A stretch of 22,572 bases of DNA from JARIHD01 sp964610985 (GCA_964610985.1 CAZSZJ010000020.1:1-22572); one strand, 5' to 3'; positions 1 to 7,185 are shown, counted from the first letter of the stretch. A program made the numbers and translations. Notes: a model not told the origin generated them from the sequence alone.

Positions 1-54
1 GATATTTGGTTCTCATCCAAAAGATCGCGGGTTCGAATCCCGCAGGGGTCACCA
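1..54 (+). tRNA. tRNA-Glu (anticodon CUC), 3' part only
   Basis: The window opens inside this tRNA, so the 5' acceptor strand and D arm are missing. The anticodon stem is TTTGG (5-9) with CCAAA (17-21), around a seven-base loop whose positions 12-14 read CTC, which decodes the Glu codon GAG. The T arm is GCGGG/CCCGC (27-31 and 39-43) with the TTCGAAT loop. The 3' acceptor strand is 44-50, the discriminator is A51, and CCA is encoded at 52-54. The glutamyl-tRNA synthetase that would charge it is at 17408-15981. Confidence 0.9.
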
Positions 55-74
55 CAACATTATTGAATAGTAAG

Positions 75-104
75 AAATCGCCTTTTGAGCGATTTTTATT
101 TTTT
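75..104 (+). terminator. Rho-independent terminator after tRNA-Glu
   Basis: A perfect 7-bp stem, AAATCGC (75-81) with GCGATTT (89-95), encloses a 7-base loop and runs into a T-rich tail (TTTTTATTTTTT to about 104). It lies 20 bases after the tRNA 3' end, as expected for its transcript terminator. The following stretch to 285 holds no gene I can support. The open frame there begins inside the tRNA and looks fortuitous. Confidence 0.8.
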
Positions 105-285
105 CGAACCTCCCATCACAGCCATAGAATGTCGCTAACCCAAAAATATCCTTTTCAAGCATGGCGAGTATTTTGGCAAACGACGCTGTCTGGTCTCAGG
201 TTTGCTGCTTCCGCCAGTGCCCTGTCAGCGGGGTGCATTCGAGGTGGTAGTACGACTGCCGCAAGGCAAACGGCCGTACATGGGG

Positions 286-300
286 TGATATGATAAGCTT
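286..300 (+). promoter_or_regulatory. Extended -10 promoter, leaderless start of the 301 gene
   Basis: TG (286-287), one base, then TATGAT (289-294) forms an extended -10 element. Only six bases separate it from the ATG at 301, so transcription should begin at or next to the start codon. No Shine-Dalgarno sequence is present. No convincing -35 element is seen. Confidence 0.55.
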
Positions 301-1038
301 ATGCAAAACTTCAAGGCTACGTATCGTAAGGATAAACGATTAATCCTCTTAATACTCGCGGCGGCGATTCTCGTTCTAGTGAGTGTGCCTGTGTATTTTT
401 ACATCCAGCTTTCTGGGGGTATCGGCAATATTATTCTCGACATGAAACCCGCCCCGAACCTCGAAGATCCCAAGATAATCGCCAAAAAGGATGCAGCTAA
501 GCAAGCGGTTGACCAGACTTTTAAAGAACTGGATCAAAAGATTGGTTTTGCTAGTTATGCTACCTTGCGCCATAGTGATTGTTTTGAAGGTCAAAATAAC
601 TTTAAGGTGCAGGATGGATATGCACACAAATGTTTTTTTCGGACGACGCGTTTTTACGGCTTTAACGGCGATTTTCGGCAGCAAATGATTTCGTTCGAAC
701 AAAAGATCAATGCGGATGGCTGGCGCAGGGATGGTGAATCGCTACAAGGTATCATGACCGAGTACTATGATAAATACTACGGTGACAAGGATGCCGCTGT
801 AAGCGCTAGTTTTGGCGGCAAATACCTGGTTTCACATCTCCCTAAGCCATATGGCGGGTACAAAAGATACGACCAACTTCTCTCTGTTAATTATGCGGAA
901 GTGGGAACTGAAATGAGTGATATCACATACCAGGACGACTCATCAGAACCGAACATTGAGCAGCTTTTCACTACAATAACTAAAGAAAATAAGTACGTCT
1001 TCATAGTCAGTATCGAAAAGGTCTACTTCCAAAACTAG
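301..1038 (+). CDS. Membrane-anchored protein of unknown function
   Basis: This is a 245-residue protein that I do not recognise. It has a basic N-terminus, one hydrophobic segment at about residues 13-36, then about 205 polar residues that should face outside the cytoplasm. Two cysteines in the middle of that part (in HSDC and HKCF) could form a disulfide. There is no sorting signal or lipobox. It stands alone, reading towards the HhH-GPD-like gene with 28 bp between their stops. The ATG at 301 is chosen because a -10 element lies six bases before it and no earlier in-frame start has a ribosome site. It may be an envelope protein, but no function can be assigned. Confidence 0.75.
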   Translation: MQNFKATYRKDKRLILLILAAAILVLVSVPVYFYIQLSGGIGNIILDMKPAPNLEDPKIIAKKDAAKQAVDQTFKELDQKIGFASYATLRHSDCFEGQNNFKVQDGYAHKCFFRTTRFYGFNGDFRQQMISFEQKINADGWRRDGESLQGIMTEYYDKYYGDKDAAVSASFGGKYLVSHLPKPYGGYKRYDQLLSVNYAEVGTEMSDITYQDDSSEPNIEQLFTTITKENKYVFIVSIEKVYFQN

Positions 1039-1066
1039 CAATTTCGTGGTGCTCCTTCGGCGTGTA

Positions 1067-1783
1067 TTAAACTTCAGGCCGGAATTTGTTACGGCTCCAA
1101 TACCAAAGTGCCGGGTGCACCTGCGACGGATTGATGCCGCTGCCCTTGAGCAATTCTCTCCAGAGCGCTTCGACTTGTAAGGGTGTTGTGCTGGCGTCGG
1201 ATAACCCGAGCCGTATGCTGCTCTGCAGGACGTGCGTGTCAGGGATAATAGATATTTCCTGGGGGTTGGTAAAGTGTGCGTCGGTGTAGAGTGACAAAAT
1301 AAACGGCCAATAGTTGGAGAGCTTCGGGCCGCTCAAATACGGAAAACGTTTGCGGTACGTTTTTTGTAGTAGGTAGATCAACTTGCCTGCGTCGCCCTCT
1401 GCTTCCTCGATAATCTTTCGGGGGTCGTCTAGATAGTGTTCGTGCAGTGTTCTGGCAATTGTTGTCCAGATGAGCGTGTGCTTGTTGGGCTGCAAAGCTA
1501 ATTTGTGCTTGGCCAAATCCGCGCGAATTTGTTGCATGGGTCGTTCGGCTAATTGTTCGGGATAGAAAACGTATCTTGTGACTTCATCTTCCCATGTTGC
1601 CAGTGCTGCGGCCCAAAGGGCTGGCGAATTACGCTGAAAATTTATGCAAACCGGCAGCGTGAAGTACAGATAATTCTCGCGGCTACCTAAGGGCAGGTCG
1701 GGATTGACTTCGTGTTTTTCGAGGGCGGGAATAATACCTTGCTCGTACATTTGTAGCAGATGTTTGACTTTTTCGAGCCGCAT
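1067..1783 (-). CDS. HhH-GPD-like DNA glycosylase family protein (putative)
   Basis: This is a 238-residue soluble protein. Two stretches recall base-excision glycosylases of the EndoIII/MutY/OGG superfamily. FPYLSGPKLSNYW (147-159) sits where the helix-hairpin-helix is expected, and PDTHV (181-185) is followed by a hydrophobic helix ending RLGL, like the VDTHxxR segment that carries the catalytic Asp. On that reading Asp182 is the catalytic residue. The N-terminal half (LPLGSRENYLYFTLP, 30-44) looks like a distinct family-specific domain. There is no Fe-S cysteine cluster. I infer a DNA-repair or nucleic-acid-binding role, but the glycosylase assignment rests on short motifs. The ATG at 1783 is six bases after a TACAAT -10 element. 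It is convergent with the 301 gene. Confidence 0.7.
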   Translation of the reverse strand: MRLEKVKHLLQMYEQGIIPALEKHEVNPDLPLGSRENYLYFTLPVCINFQRNSPALWAAALATWEDEVTRYVFYPEQLAERPMQQIRADLAKHKLALQPNKHTLIWTTIARTLHEHYLDDPRKIIEEAEGDAGKLIYLLQKTYRKRFPYLSGPKLSNYWPFILSLYTDAHFTNPQEISIIPDTHVLQSSIRLGLSDASTTPLQVEALWRELLKGSGINPSQVHPALWYWSRNKFRPEV

Positions 1784-1938
1784 GCTTTTATTGTAGTCTT
1801 TTCATTATCGAGTGCAACTTCTGGTCGTAGTGTATCCCGGCTACCAAGCATGGACATGAGTTTACATTTGGCGATGGCGGCAAGACTATGAAGAAAGGCA
1901 GGGTCGACGACACCCTCAACTTTCTTAAAACCGGTCAC
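1687..1938 (-). CDS. Doubtful small ORF between two minus-strand genes
   Basis: An 83-codon frame starts at a GTG (1938) with an AGGGG about six bases upstream, 16 bp after the stop of the chaperone-domain gene. The first half or so (MTGFKKVEGV to about position 1796) reads like plausible protein. The rest overlaps the start of the HhH-GPD-like gene in another frame and looks like shadow sequence. It could be a small gene, a decayed remnant of one, or nothing. I do not recognise it. Confidence 0.2.
   Translation of the reverse strand: MTGFKKVEGVVDPAFLHSLAAIAKCKLMSMLGSRDTLRPEVALDNEKTTIKACGSKKSNICYKCTSKVLFPPSKNTKSIPTCP
1784..1817 (-). promoter_or_regulatory. Promoter, leaderless start of the HhH-GPD-like gene
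   Basis: On the minus strand TTGCAC (1817-1812) and TACAAT (1795-1790) are spaced 16 bp apart. The -10 ends six bases before the ATG at 1783, predicting a start of transcription on or next to the start codon. Confidence 0.55.
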
Positions 1939-1954
1939 CGTGCACCCCTGCCAA

Positions 1955-2356
1955 TTAGTCGGATTCTTTGCTAAGCCGCTGCTTGATTCCCAGTAACTCG
2001 GTCTTTAGAATATCGAGTTCTCTTTCGGTGTTTTCAATGGTCCGCTGCTGCTCTTTTATCGCCTCGATGGCATATGGCAACAGATCGTGGGTTGACATGA
2101 CTTTGGCATCCGTACCATGCCAGTGGCCGTCTTTTATAACGTCCGGAAAAAGCCTTTCTACCTCTTGGGCGATAAAGCCGTATTGCGTTATTTTGTCGTC
2201 TTGGTTTGTCTTCCAGTGCCAAGTTACTGGACGTAAAGACAGTACCTTTTGTAGTACGTTCTGCATGACGGTGACATCTTTTTTAAGAAGCAGATCCGAA
2301 CCGCCTGTAGGCATGTCCTGGAGTCGAATTACGCGCGTGTAGTCTTTAGTTTTCAT
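1955..2356 (-). CDS. Free-standing endosialidase-type intramolecular chaperone domain protein (Peptidase_S74)
   Basis: The whole 133-residue protein is one Peptidase_S74 / intramolecular chaperone domain. This family normally forms the C-terminus of phage tail spikes and fibres, trimerises the fibre, and then cuts itself off. Visible marks are GSDLLLKK (19-26), matching the SDxxLK segment with the self-cleaving serine (Ser20) and its lysine, then LRPVTWHWK, YGFIAQEVERLFPDV and DLLPYAIEAIKEQQ running into a C-terminal coiled coil. There is no fibre part upstream: only about 18 residues precede the Ser. The ATG at 2356 is chosen because AAGGAG (2368-2363) lies six bases upstream; a TTG at 2362 is the alternative. 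Family assignment is firm, but the role of an isolated domain is unknown. Confidence 0.88.
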   Translation of the reverse strand: MKTKDYTRVIRLQDMPTGGSDLLLKKDVTVMQNVLQKVLSLRPVTWHWKTNQDDKITQYGFIAQEVERLFPDVIKDGHWHGTDAKVMSTHDLLPYAIEAIKEQQRTIENTERELDILKTELLGIKQRLSKESD

Positions 2357-2460
2357 AAGCAACTCCTTTATAGCCTCAGCTTACGGGCCAGTTATTTTCG
2401 GGGAAAGCAGAAATACCATGAAGGATCCCCATGATATAGTGAGGGAAAAATGGAGTTACC

Positions 2461-2808
2461 ATGAGAAAAACAGGAAAAAACAAGGAACACTTACCGGCGG
2501 ATTTGCTATTTGGTGAGCTCCTACGATTTCGGAAGGGCCAAGGACTCACGTACTGGAAGCTCGAAGCTGCAGCGCAGCTTAAAAAGATAGTCGCCCGACA
2601 TATCGGGCTGCCCGAAAAGGAGTTGTCCGCTGGCCAGCTGCACGCCTACCTATTATATGAGATAGAAAAACTAGGAACGGGACCGATGGTAGATGCTCTG
2701 AGACATGCGTTTGCCATTAATGTGAGCGGCGGCCATCAAACTTTGACCGAACGGCTCAAAGATTTTGCAGACGCTTGGGCGCAACAGATCTCTTTTGTTG
2801 GATGTTGA
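2461..2808 (+). CDS. HTH-like regulator, N-terminal part (reading frame broken)
   Basis: This is a 115-codon frame with a good start: ATG at 2461, GGAG five bases upstream (2452-2455), and a possible -10 TATAGT at 2435-2440. The sequence pattern (LLFGELLRFRKGQGLTYWKLE, then YEIEKLG...LRHAFAINVSGG...LTERLKDFA) resembles an actinobacterial group of cytoplasmic HTH-like proteins with an ALRxAL...LTERRxxLA signature. That likeness is from memory, not a search. The frame ends at TGA 2806-2808, exactly where the family pattern would continue, and the next ORF overlaps it by 44 bp in the +1 frame. I read the two ORFs as one gene split by a frameshift. Confidence 0.6.
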   Translation: MRKTGKNKEHLPADLLFGELLRFRKGQGLTYWKLEAAAQLKKIVARHIGLPEKELSAGQLHAYLLYEIEKLGTGPMVDALRHAFAINVSGGHQTLTERLKDFADAWAQQISFVGC

Positions 2809-3448
2809 CTATACCTGCTCGCTAGCCCCAAGCGAGCGTGGTCCGGAATGGTATAAATTTGAGTTTAAGTATAGGTTCAAGACCGCAAAGACCGTATTTA
2901 GGCTGGGTGCGTGCGCGTCACCTCTTGATACTGGTGCACTCATGGCGACAGGCCTGGTCGACGACATAATCCAATTTGACCATAGCGCTGACTTATCGAA
3001 TGAAACTTCAATGAGCGGATGGCGTTTTATGGTCCACGATGTGCAAAAAGATACATCAAAAGTCCTGGCGTTTACAGAACTCAGCAAACAAGACACCAAG
3101 AGTTTGCTCCAGGACGTCTGGCAGCTGGATCCCAATAGCTGCCGTATTTTGGAAGTTACTTTGCCGAATACCTTTGGCGACAGTGACGCAGTTTATGAAA
3201 TCCGCGCAACGATGGATCTCGATATTAGCGGCCATTACGCCTTTTGGGAAGCACCCAGTTTGATGTATCTCAATACAATAACTATAGACCTGTCCGGTTT
3301 TGGCGAACAGGATAATTGGCGTTTCTCGGTAAAGCCTTTTTTGGGCAATCTATTTCCGGCGGTTGCCGAATCTGGGCGCCGTATTTTTAATCTCTCGGTC
3401 AATAGTTGGATAACATCGGGACACGGCGTCATTATTATTTGGCGCTAA
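2765..3448 (+). CDS. C-terminal part of the split HTH-like regulator gene
   Basis: This is a 227-codon frame, +1 relative to the preceding ORF. Its only early start is a TTG (2765) inside that ORF with no Shine-Dalgarno site. Joined to the upstream frame it gives about 330 residues. It is rich in aromatic residues and alternating beta-strand patterns (PEWYKFEFKYRF, GHYAFWEAP), with no membrane span or signal peptide, like the ligand or effector half of the presumed regulator family. I do not recognise a named domain. It ends at TAA 3446-3448, overlapping the stop of the convergent Nudix gene by four bases. Confidence 0.55.
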   Translation: MQTLGRNRSLLLDVDYTCSLAPSERGPEWYKFEFKYRFKTAKTVFRLGACASPLDTGALMATGLVDDIIQFDHSADLSNETSMSGWRFMVHDVQKDTSKVLAFTELSKQDTKSLLQDVWQLDPNSCRILEVTLPNTFGDSDAVYEIRATMDLDISGHYAFWEAPSLMYLNTITIDLSGFGEQDNWRFSVKPFLGNLFPAVAESGRRIFNLSVNSWITSGHGVIIIWR

Positions 3449-3456
3449 TTTAGCGC
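3442..3456. repeat. Perfect 15-bp palindrome over two convergent stop codons
   Basis: GCGCTAA, one base, TTAGCGC. The plus-strand stop TAA (3446-3448) and the minus-strand stop TAG (3447-3445) both lie in its left arm. The one-base centre is too short for a normal hairpin loop and no T-run follows, so it is not a classical terminator. It may reflect coding constraints. Confidence 0.6.
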
Positions 3457-4257
3457 GATTCTGCTAACCGCGAGCTGTATGTACAGTGGATGATCGTCGA
3501 ACATCTGTAACTGCTCCATAGCTTGGGGTGTAAACCAGCCGACGTCTATGGCGTCGTCGCGTGCCTCCGGTGCTACGTCGTATAGGTATTCTTGGTCGCA
3601 GTGCATTAAAAAAGCTTTGTTGTTTGTCCAGGCGTGTATAGTCGCCCGCCGCCCTATGGGTAGCGATTCATGAATTTGCTCTACCCCAGTAATCGGCACT
3701 TTGAGGCTCGTTTCTTCCTCGGTTTCGCGAAGTGCGGCAAAGATCGAATCATAGTCAGTAGGGTCTTCAAAACCGCCGGGCAATGCCCACTGCCCATTAT
3801 CTTTGCGGCGGATTAGCAGCAGTTCTAGCGGGCCGTGGGTGTTGCGGTAGATGACCGGATCCACCGTTCTGTTTGGCCCATACCGGTAAAAGAATCCGAT
3901 ACCTGTGGGCAAGCCAATCCGTGGGTCGGCCAAAAGCTGCTGCCAGTTTGGGTGGATGGGCCGGTTATATTGGTCTAGCAGCAGTCCCTCTGCGGTCCAG
4001 CGCTTAGCGCGCGCTGAGTCAACAAGCCGGACAAGATTGTTTGGTACCTCTATATCCAATAAATGCGCGGCTTTGCCTGCCCGGTTGGCGTGCGGCTGCA
4101 CTTGCCATGGACCATTCGGGACAAAGAGCCGCTTTCCCCGTTGCCTAACATGATGGATCCTCATACGATTTTCGAGCGGCGGATAACCCGGCTGTGGCGA
4201 GTAACTAATCTTATGGGCGACATGGTCGAGGTCGGCTTTGGTGAGTTCTTTGGGCAC
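3445..4257 (-). CDS. NUDT9-like Nudix hydrolase (probable ADP-ribose pyrophosphatase)
   Basis: This is a 270-residue protein. The order of motifs matches the NUDT9 / TRPM2 NUDT9-H group: an N-terminal domain (WTAEGLLLD near 87), GPNRTVDPVI (127-136), LLLIRRKDNGQWALPGGFEDP (146-166), then the catalytic helix RETEEE (177-182). In NUDT9 this enzyme splits ADP-ribose into AMP and ribose 5-phosphate, and the REXXEE glutamates bind the metal. The Nudix box is imperfect: between GG and RE there is one extra residue and the usual first Glu is replaced by Asp/Tyr. The core Glu cluster is intact, so activity is likely but specificity uncertain. The GTG at 4257 is chosen because GGAGG (4267-4263) lies five bases upstream; a TTG at 4269 would include that site in the coding region. 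Confidence 0.85.
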   Translation of the reverse strand: MPKELTKADLDHVAHKISYSPQPGYPPLENRMRIHHVRQRGKRLFVPNGPWQVQPHANRAGKAAHLLDIEVPNNLVRLVDSARAKRWTAEGLLLDQYNRPIHPNWQQLLADPRIGLPTGIGFFYRYGPNRTVDPVIYRNTHGPLELLLIRRKDNGQWALPGGFEDPTDYDSIFAALRETEEETSLKVPITGVEQIHESLPIGRRATIHAWTNNKAFLMHCDQEYLYDVAPEARDDAIDVGWFTPQAMEQLQMFDDHPLYIQLAVSRIALN

Positions 4258-4330
4258 TTTTTCCTCCAATTATGTAAGTATCAACCGGCCATTCTATAGG
4301 ACAAAGATTCAAAACCGGTTAAAAGACAAC

Positions 4331-4419
4331 TTATCCACACCCTAAACATGATCGTATTGACAACTGTGTTATAAAAAGCAACAATGAAACTACAAAATAA
4401 TAATAAAAAGTGAGATAAA
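4331..4419 (+). promoter_or_regulatory. Promoter region of the surface-protein gene, with a DnaA-box-like site
   Basis: The region has a consensus DnaA box TTATCCACA at 4331-4339 and a perfect -35 hexamer TTGACA at 4357-4362. At the right spacing (17 bp) the -10 would be AACAAT (4380-4385). TATAAA at 4370-4375 is an alternative. The leader of about 28 bases is A-rich, with only a weak GAG (4412-4414) before the ATG at 4420. This gene therefore has a longer leader than most others here. Confidence 0.4.
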
Positions 4420-6057
4420 ATGAAAAGATTGAAGGCGTTTCTGGCAGCACTGCTCCTCAGTGTGGCCGGTATTATGTCGCTCAACGTCGGCCAGGTTTTT
4501 GCGGCCACGTGTACTTGGACCGGTGCATCGAGCGACAACTTTAACACGGCTGGTAACTGGTCGGGTTGTGGCGGTGGCGTACCGCAAAATGGCGACAGCA
4601 TCACCTTTGACGTGACGAGCCTTTCCACTAGCAAAACCCTGACCAATAACATCAGCAGCCTGTCGGTAGCTACCATTACGTTTACGGGCACGAATGCAAA
4701 CTCCTACTACTATACGATAGAGGGTAGCGCCTTGAGCATTACGGGTGGGATTGTTGCGAATGCACGTGCCAGCATGGCTGTGGATGTGACATTGGGTGCA
4801 ACGCAAACTTGGAGTGGTTCGTCTGATATTCTGCTCGGTGATTTCGATACCCCAAAGACTCTCGCCATGGGTGCTTACAACCTCACGGTTAACGCACAGA
4901 CTGGCTTCTCTTCTTACTCTGTTCTTACAGGAAGCGGCGATCTGATCGTTAGCAAGGATGCATGGATGATGAAATCGAGTCCCAGCTGGACTGGTGACGT
5001 CTCGATTGGAGCAGAAGCACAGACGGCAATTGAAAAGGCTGACGCCTTCGGCTCTACGGGTACGGTAACTATCGCGAATGGTGGTCGTCTAGACCTATGT
5101 GGCTTGAATGGCGCGACGGTCCAAAACCCGATTTCCGTTGCTGGCGATGCTGGTGGGTTGGGGGCGGTCCGTGCGTACGCTAGTTGTGGCGGCCCTGGTG
5201 ATGCGGCCGTTGGCAAGGCCGTACTGGCTGGCGCCATTACCCTGACCGGCGATACCGTGGTTGACTCAGTTAACGAGCTTAAGATTACTGGACCATTGAG
5301 CGGTAATTACACTATCACCCTGAAGAGCGGTGCACAAGGTTCACTCGTGATCGCCTCTTCAAATAACACTTCAAAGACGCCCAACGGTACGGCTGAAGCC
5401 AAGATCGAAACCATCACTGTAGAAGATAGTCAGCCCAATACATTTGTTACGGTCGGCAAAAATCAGATCTATATCATCAATGGTGTGCGGGGTATCACGA
5501 CGGTACAGGTCGGCGGTACGCTGAAGGGCACAGGTACGGTTGGTGACCTGACTGTTAGTGGTAAGGTCGCTCCCGGACTAAGTCCTGGCTGTTTGACCAC
5601 CGGTGCTCTAAGCTTCCTTCCTACTGGTGTGTATGAGGTCGAAATTGGTGGTACGACCGCTTGCAGCGGCTACGACCAAATGAAAGTAACTGGTACCGTC
5701 CAGGTTGACGGCACCCTGTCAGTAAGTACTTTCGGCACCTTCAAGCCGGCCAAAGGTCAAATCTACACTGTGATCGACAACGATGGTAGCGATGCAGTGG
5801 TTGGCACGTTCGCGAGCCTGGCCGAAGGCGCGACTTTCACCAGTGGCGGCTACGTGTATAAGATTAGCTATGTCGGTGGCAGTGGTAACGACGTAACTCT
5901 GACGGTCATGAATGTACCTGCTAGCCCAGACACTGGATTTGCAATGCTTCAGGCCAACCCACTCACCAGCGTACTCGCCATGGTTGCAGCTGGTGGTGCA
6001 CTGATCTTCTTGGCTCGCCGCATGAAGCCAGCCAAGGCAACTGCCCGAAGACGGTAG
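4420..6057 (+). CDS. Secreted sortase-anchored surface protein with beta-helical passenger-like repeats
   Basis: The protein has 545 residues. A signal peptide spans 1-29 (MKRLKAFLAALLLSVAG..., cut after the VFAA region). The mature start (CTWTGASSDNFNTAGNWSG, with Cys31 and Cys50) matches the W-x-G...NW pattern found at the start of beta-helical passenger domains. A later segment (GTLKGTGTVGDLTVSGKVAPG, then GYDQMKVTGTVQVDGTL and GQIYTVID) is like autotransporter-type strand repeats. The C-terminus is a classic tripartite sorting signal: SPDTG at 502-506, a hydrophobic stretch at about 518-532, and a basic tail ending ARRR. No autotransporter barrel is present, so anchoring is by sortase. 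The sortase gene begins 35 bp downstream, and I infer this is its substrate. The residue before Pro is Ser rather than Leu of LPxTG. Confidence 0.88.
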   Translation: MKRLKAFLAALLLSVAGIMSLNVGQVFAATCTWTGASSDNFNTAGNWSGCGGGVPQNGDSITFDVTSLSTSKTLTNNISSLSVATITFTGTNANSYYYTIEGSALSITGGIVANARASMAVDVTLGATQTWSGSSDILLGDFDTPKTLAMGAYNLTVNAQTGFSSYSVLTGSGDLIVSKDAWMMKSSPSWTGDVSIGAEAQTAIEKADAFGSTGTVTIANGGRLDLCGLNGATVQNPISVAGDAGGLGAVRAYASCGGPGDAAVGKAVLAGAITLTGDTVVDSVNELKITGPLSGNYTITLKSGAQGSLVIASSNNTSKTPNGTAEAKIETITVEDSQPNTFVTVGKNQIYIINGVRGITTVQVGGTLKGTGTVGDLTVSGKVAPGLSPGCLTTGALSFLPTGVYEVEIGGTTACSGYDQMKVTGTVQVDGTLSVSTFGTFKPAKGQIYTVIDNDGSDAVVGTFASLAEGATFTSGGYVYKISYVGGSGNDVTLTVMNVPASPDTGFAMLQANPLTSVLAMVAAGGALIFLARRMKPAKATARRR

Positions 6058-6077
6058 TGTTTTTACGGCCAATTCCT

Positions 6078-6093
6078 TATACTAGATAGTATA
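6078..6093 (+). promoter_or_regulatory. -10 element inside a 16-bp palindrome before the class F-like sortase
   Basis: TATACT-AGAT-AGTATA is a perfect inverted repeat with 6-bp arms. Its left arm is a good -10 hexamer (6078-6083), and its right arm ends on the A of the ATG at 6093. Transcription would start about three bases before the start codon. The palindrome would cover the start of transcription, so it could be an operator. Confidence 0.5.
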
Positions 6094-7151
6094 TGGTAGA
6101 GGGAATGGCCGGCCTCGATAGCCCTGCCCTGCGGGCAAGACTACGAACACAGCAAAGTCGGCGCTCAGACTATGAGCGCCGTTTTGTTGGTCATGCGCGT
6201 GGCAATGTTATTAGTGATATTCGGCAGCTCTCGCCTACACCGGCGCAACTTTCTGCCGCAAAACCACCACTGCAAATTCATGGCTCTTCCCATCCCGTCG
6301 GCCGGGCCATGCCGCCGAAGATCAAAATAGTTTCGCCCGATATCCGACCGCCAGCCTCGCGGCAGCCCCAGGTGGCTTCGACTGCACTACATACACGCAA
6401 GGCCCCTTCCCTTGTGCTGAAGAGACAGGGTGTGGGGGCGCCGCAGCTGCATGTTGCAGATAGCAAGTTGCAGCTGCGCTCTCTATTAAATGTCCGCAAA
6501 CTGACAACCGTCGCGGCTGTGTTGGTGGTTTTGGGTGGTCTTGGGATTGGCCTGCACGGCCTAAAGGTCAATAAGGATGTTGCGGCCGAAACGACCAAGC
6601 TGACGGCTACGGTGCAGACTACCGGAACCGCGCAAAATGACGCACAAACCGGCGATATCCCCTCCGAAACCCCTGCTGCGGACCCGGCCAAACATACGGT
6701 AGCCACCAACCTGCCTCGCACCATTACCATCGACAAAATCGGTGTAAAAGCGCGTGTAGTGCGTTTGGGCGTTAAAGCCAACAATCAACTGGCTGTTCCC
6801 GCAAATATTTTTGACGCGGGGTGGTATGCCGAGAGTTCTAAACCGGGCGAAGCGGGCGCCATGGTTATCGATGGCCATGTTTCTGGCCCCACTAAGCCGG
6901 GTGTTTTTTATAAGTTGCACACGCTCGCTGCTGGCGACCAGATAAAGGTCGACCGGGGCGACGGCAAGATGTATGTCTACAAGGTGGTGAAGAAGACTTC
7001 GTACGCGGCAGATAAAGTGGATATGACCGCCGTGCTTACGCCGGTTACCAAAGGCAAACCCGGACTCAACCTTATTACTTGTAGTGGCGAAATAGACCGC
7101 GCGAGCAATCACTACAAAGACCGCACTGTGGTATTTGCCGAACAGATCTAA
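6093..7151 (+). CDS. Class F-like sortase, membrane anchored
   Basis: This is a 352-residue transpeptidase that should join the neighbouring SPDTG protein to the cell envelope. A basic, Pro-rich cytoplasmic N-terminal region (1-135) precedes one membrane span (about 138-157), a Thr/Ala-rich linker and the sortase fold (about 205-352). Catalytic residues are all visible: His262 in VIDGHVSG, Cys330 in LITCSGE and Arg344 in YKDRTVVFA. The arrangement TC-[SG]-G-x-x-D...Y, and PGVFYKLHTLAAGD after the His, resemble actinobacterial class F enzymes. The N-terminal cytoplasmic region is unusually long. The start is set by the -10 element just upstream; no Shine-Dalgarno site is present. It probably also receives read-through from the surface-protein gene. 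Confidence 0.9.
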   Translation: MVEGMAGLDSPALRARLRTQQSRRSDYERRFVGHARGNVISDIRQLSPTPAQLSAAKPPLQIHGSSHPVGRAMPPKIKIVSPDIRPPASRQPQVASTALHTRKAPSLVLKRQGVGAPQLHVADSKLQLRSLLNVRKLTTVAAVLVVLGGLGIGLHGLKVNKDVAAETTKLTATVQTTGTAQNDAQTGDIPSETPAADPAKHTVATNLPRTITIDKIGVKARVVRLGVKANNQLAVPANIFDAGWYAESSKPGEAGAMVIDGHVSGPTKPGVFYKLHTLAAGDQIKVDRGDGKMYVYKVVKKTSYAADKVDMTAVLTPVTKGKPGLNLITCSGEIDRASNHYKDRTVVFAEQI

Positions 7152-7185
7152 CTACTCTGGCTGGTTCGCGATAATTCAGGGTGGA

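Noticed and set aside
6..293. Open frame of 95 codons at the left edge
   Set aside because: It begins inside tRNA-Glu and runs through the terminator hairpin; the composition does not look like protein.
4331..4339. Replication origin
   Set aside because: A single DnaA box with no cluster, no dnaA or dnaN nearby and no clear unwinding element.
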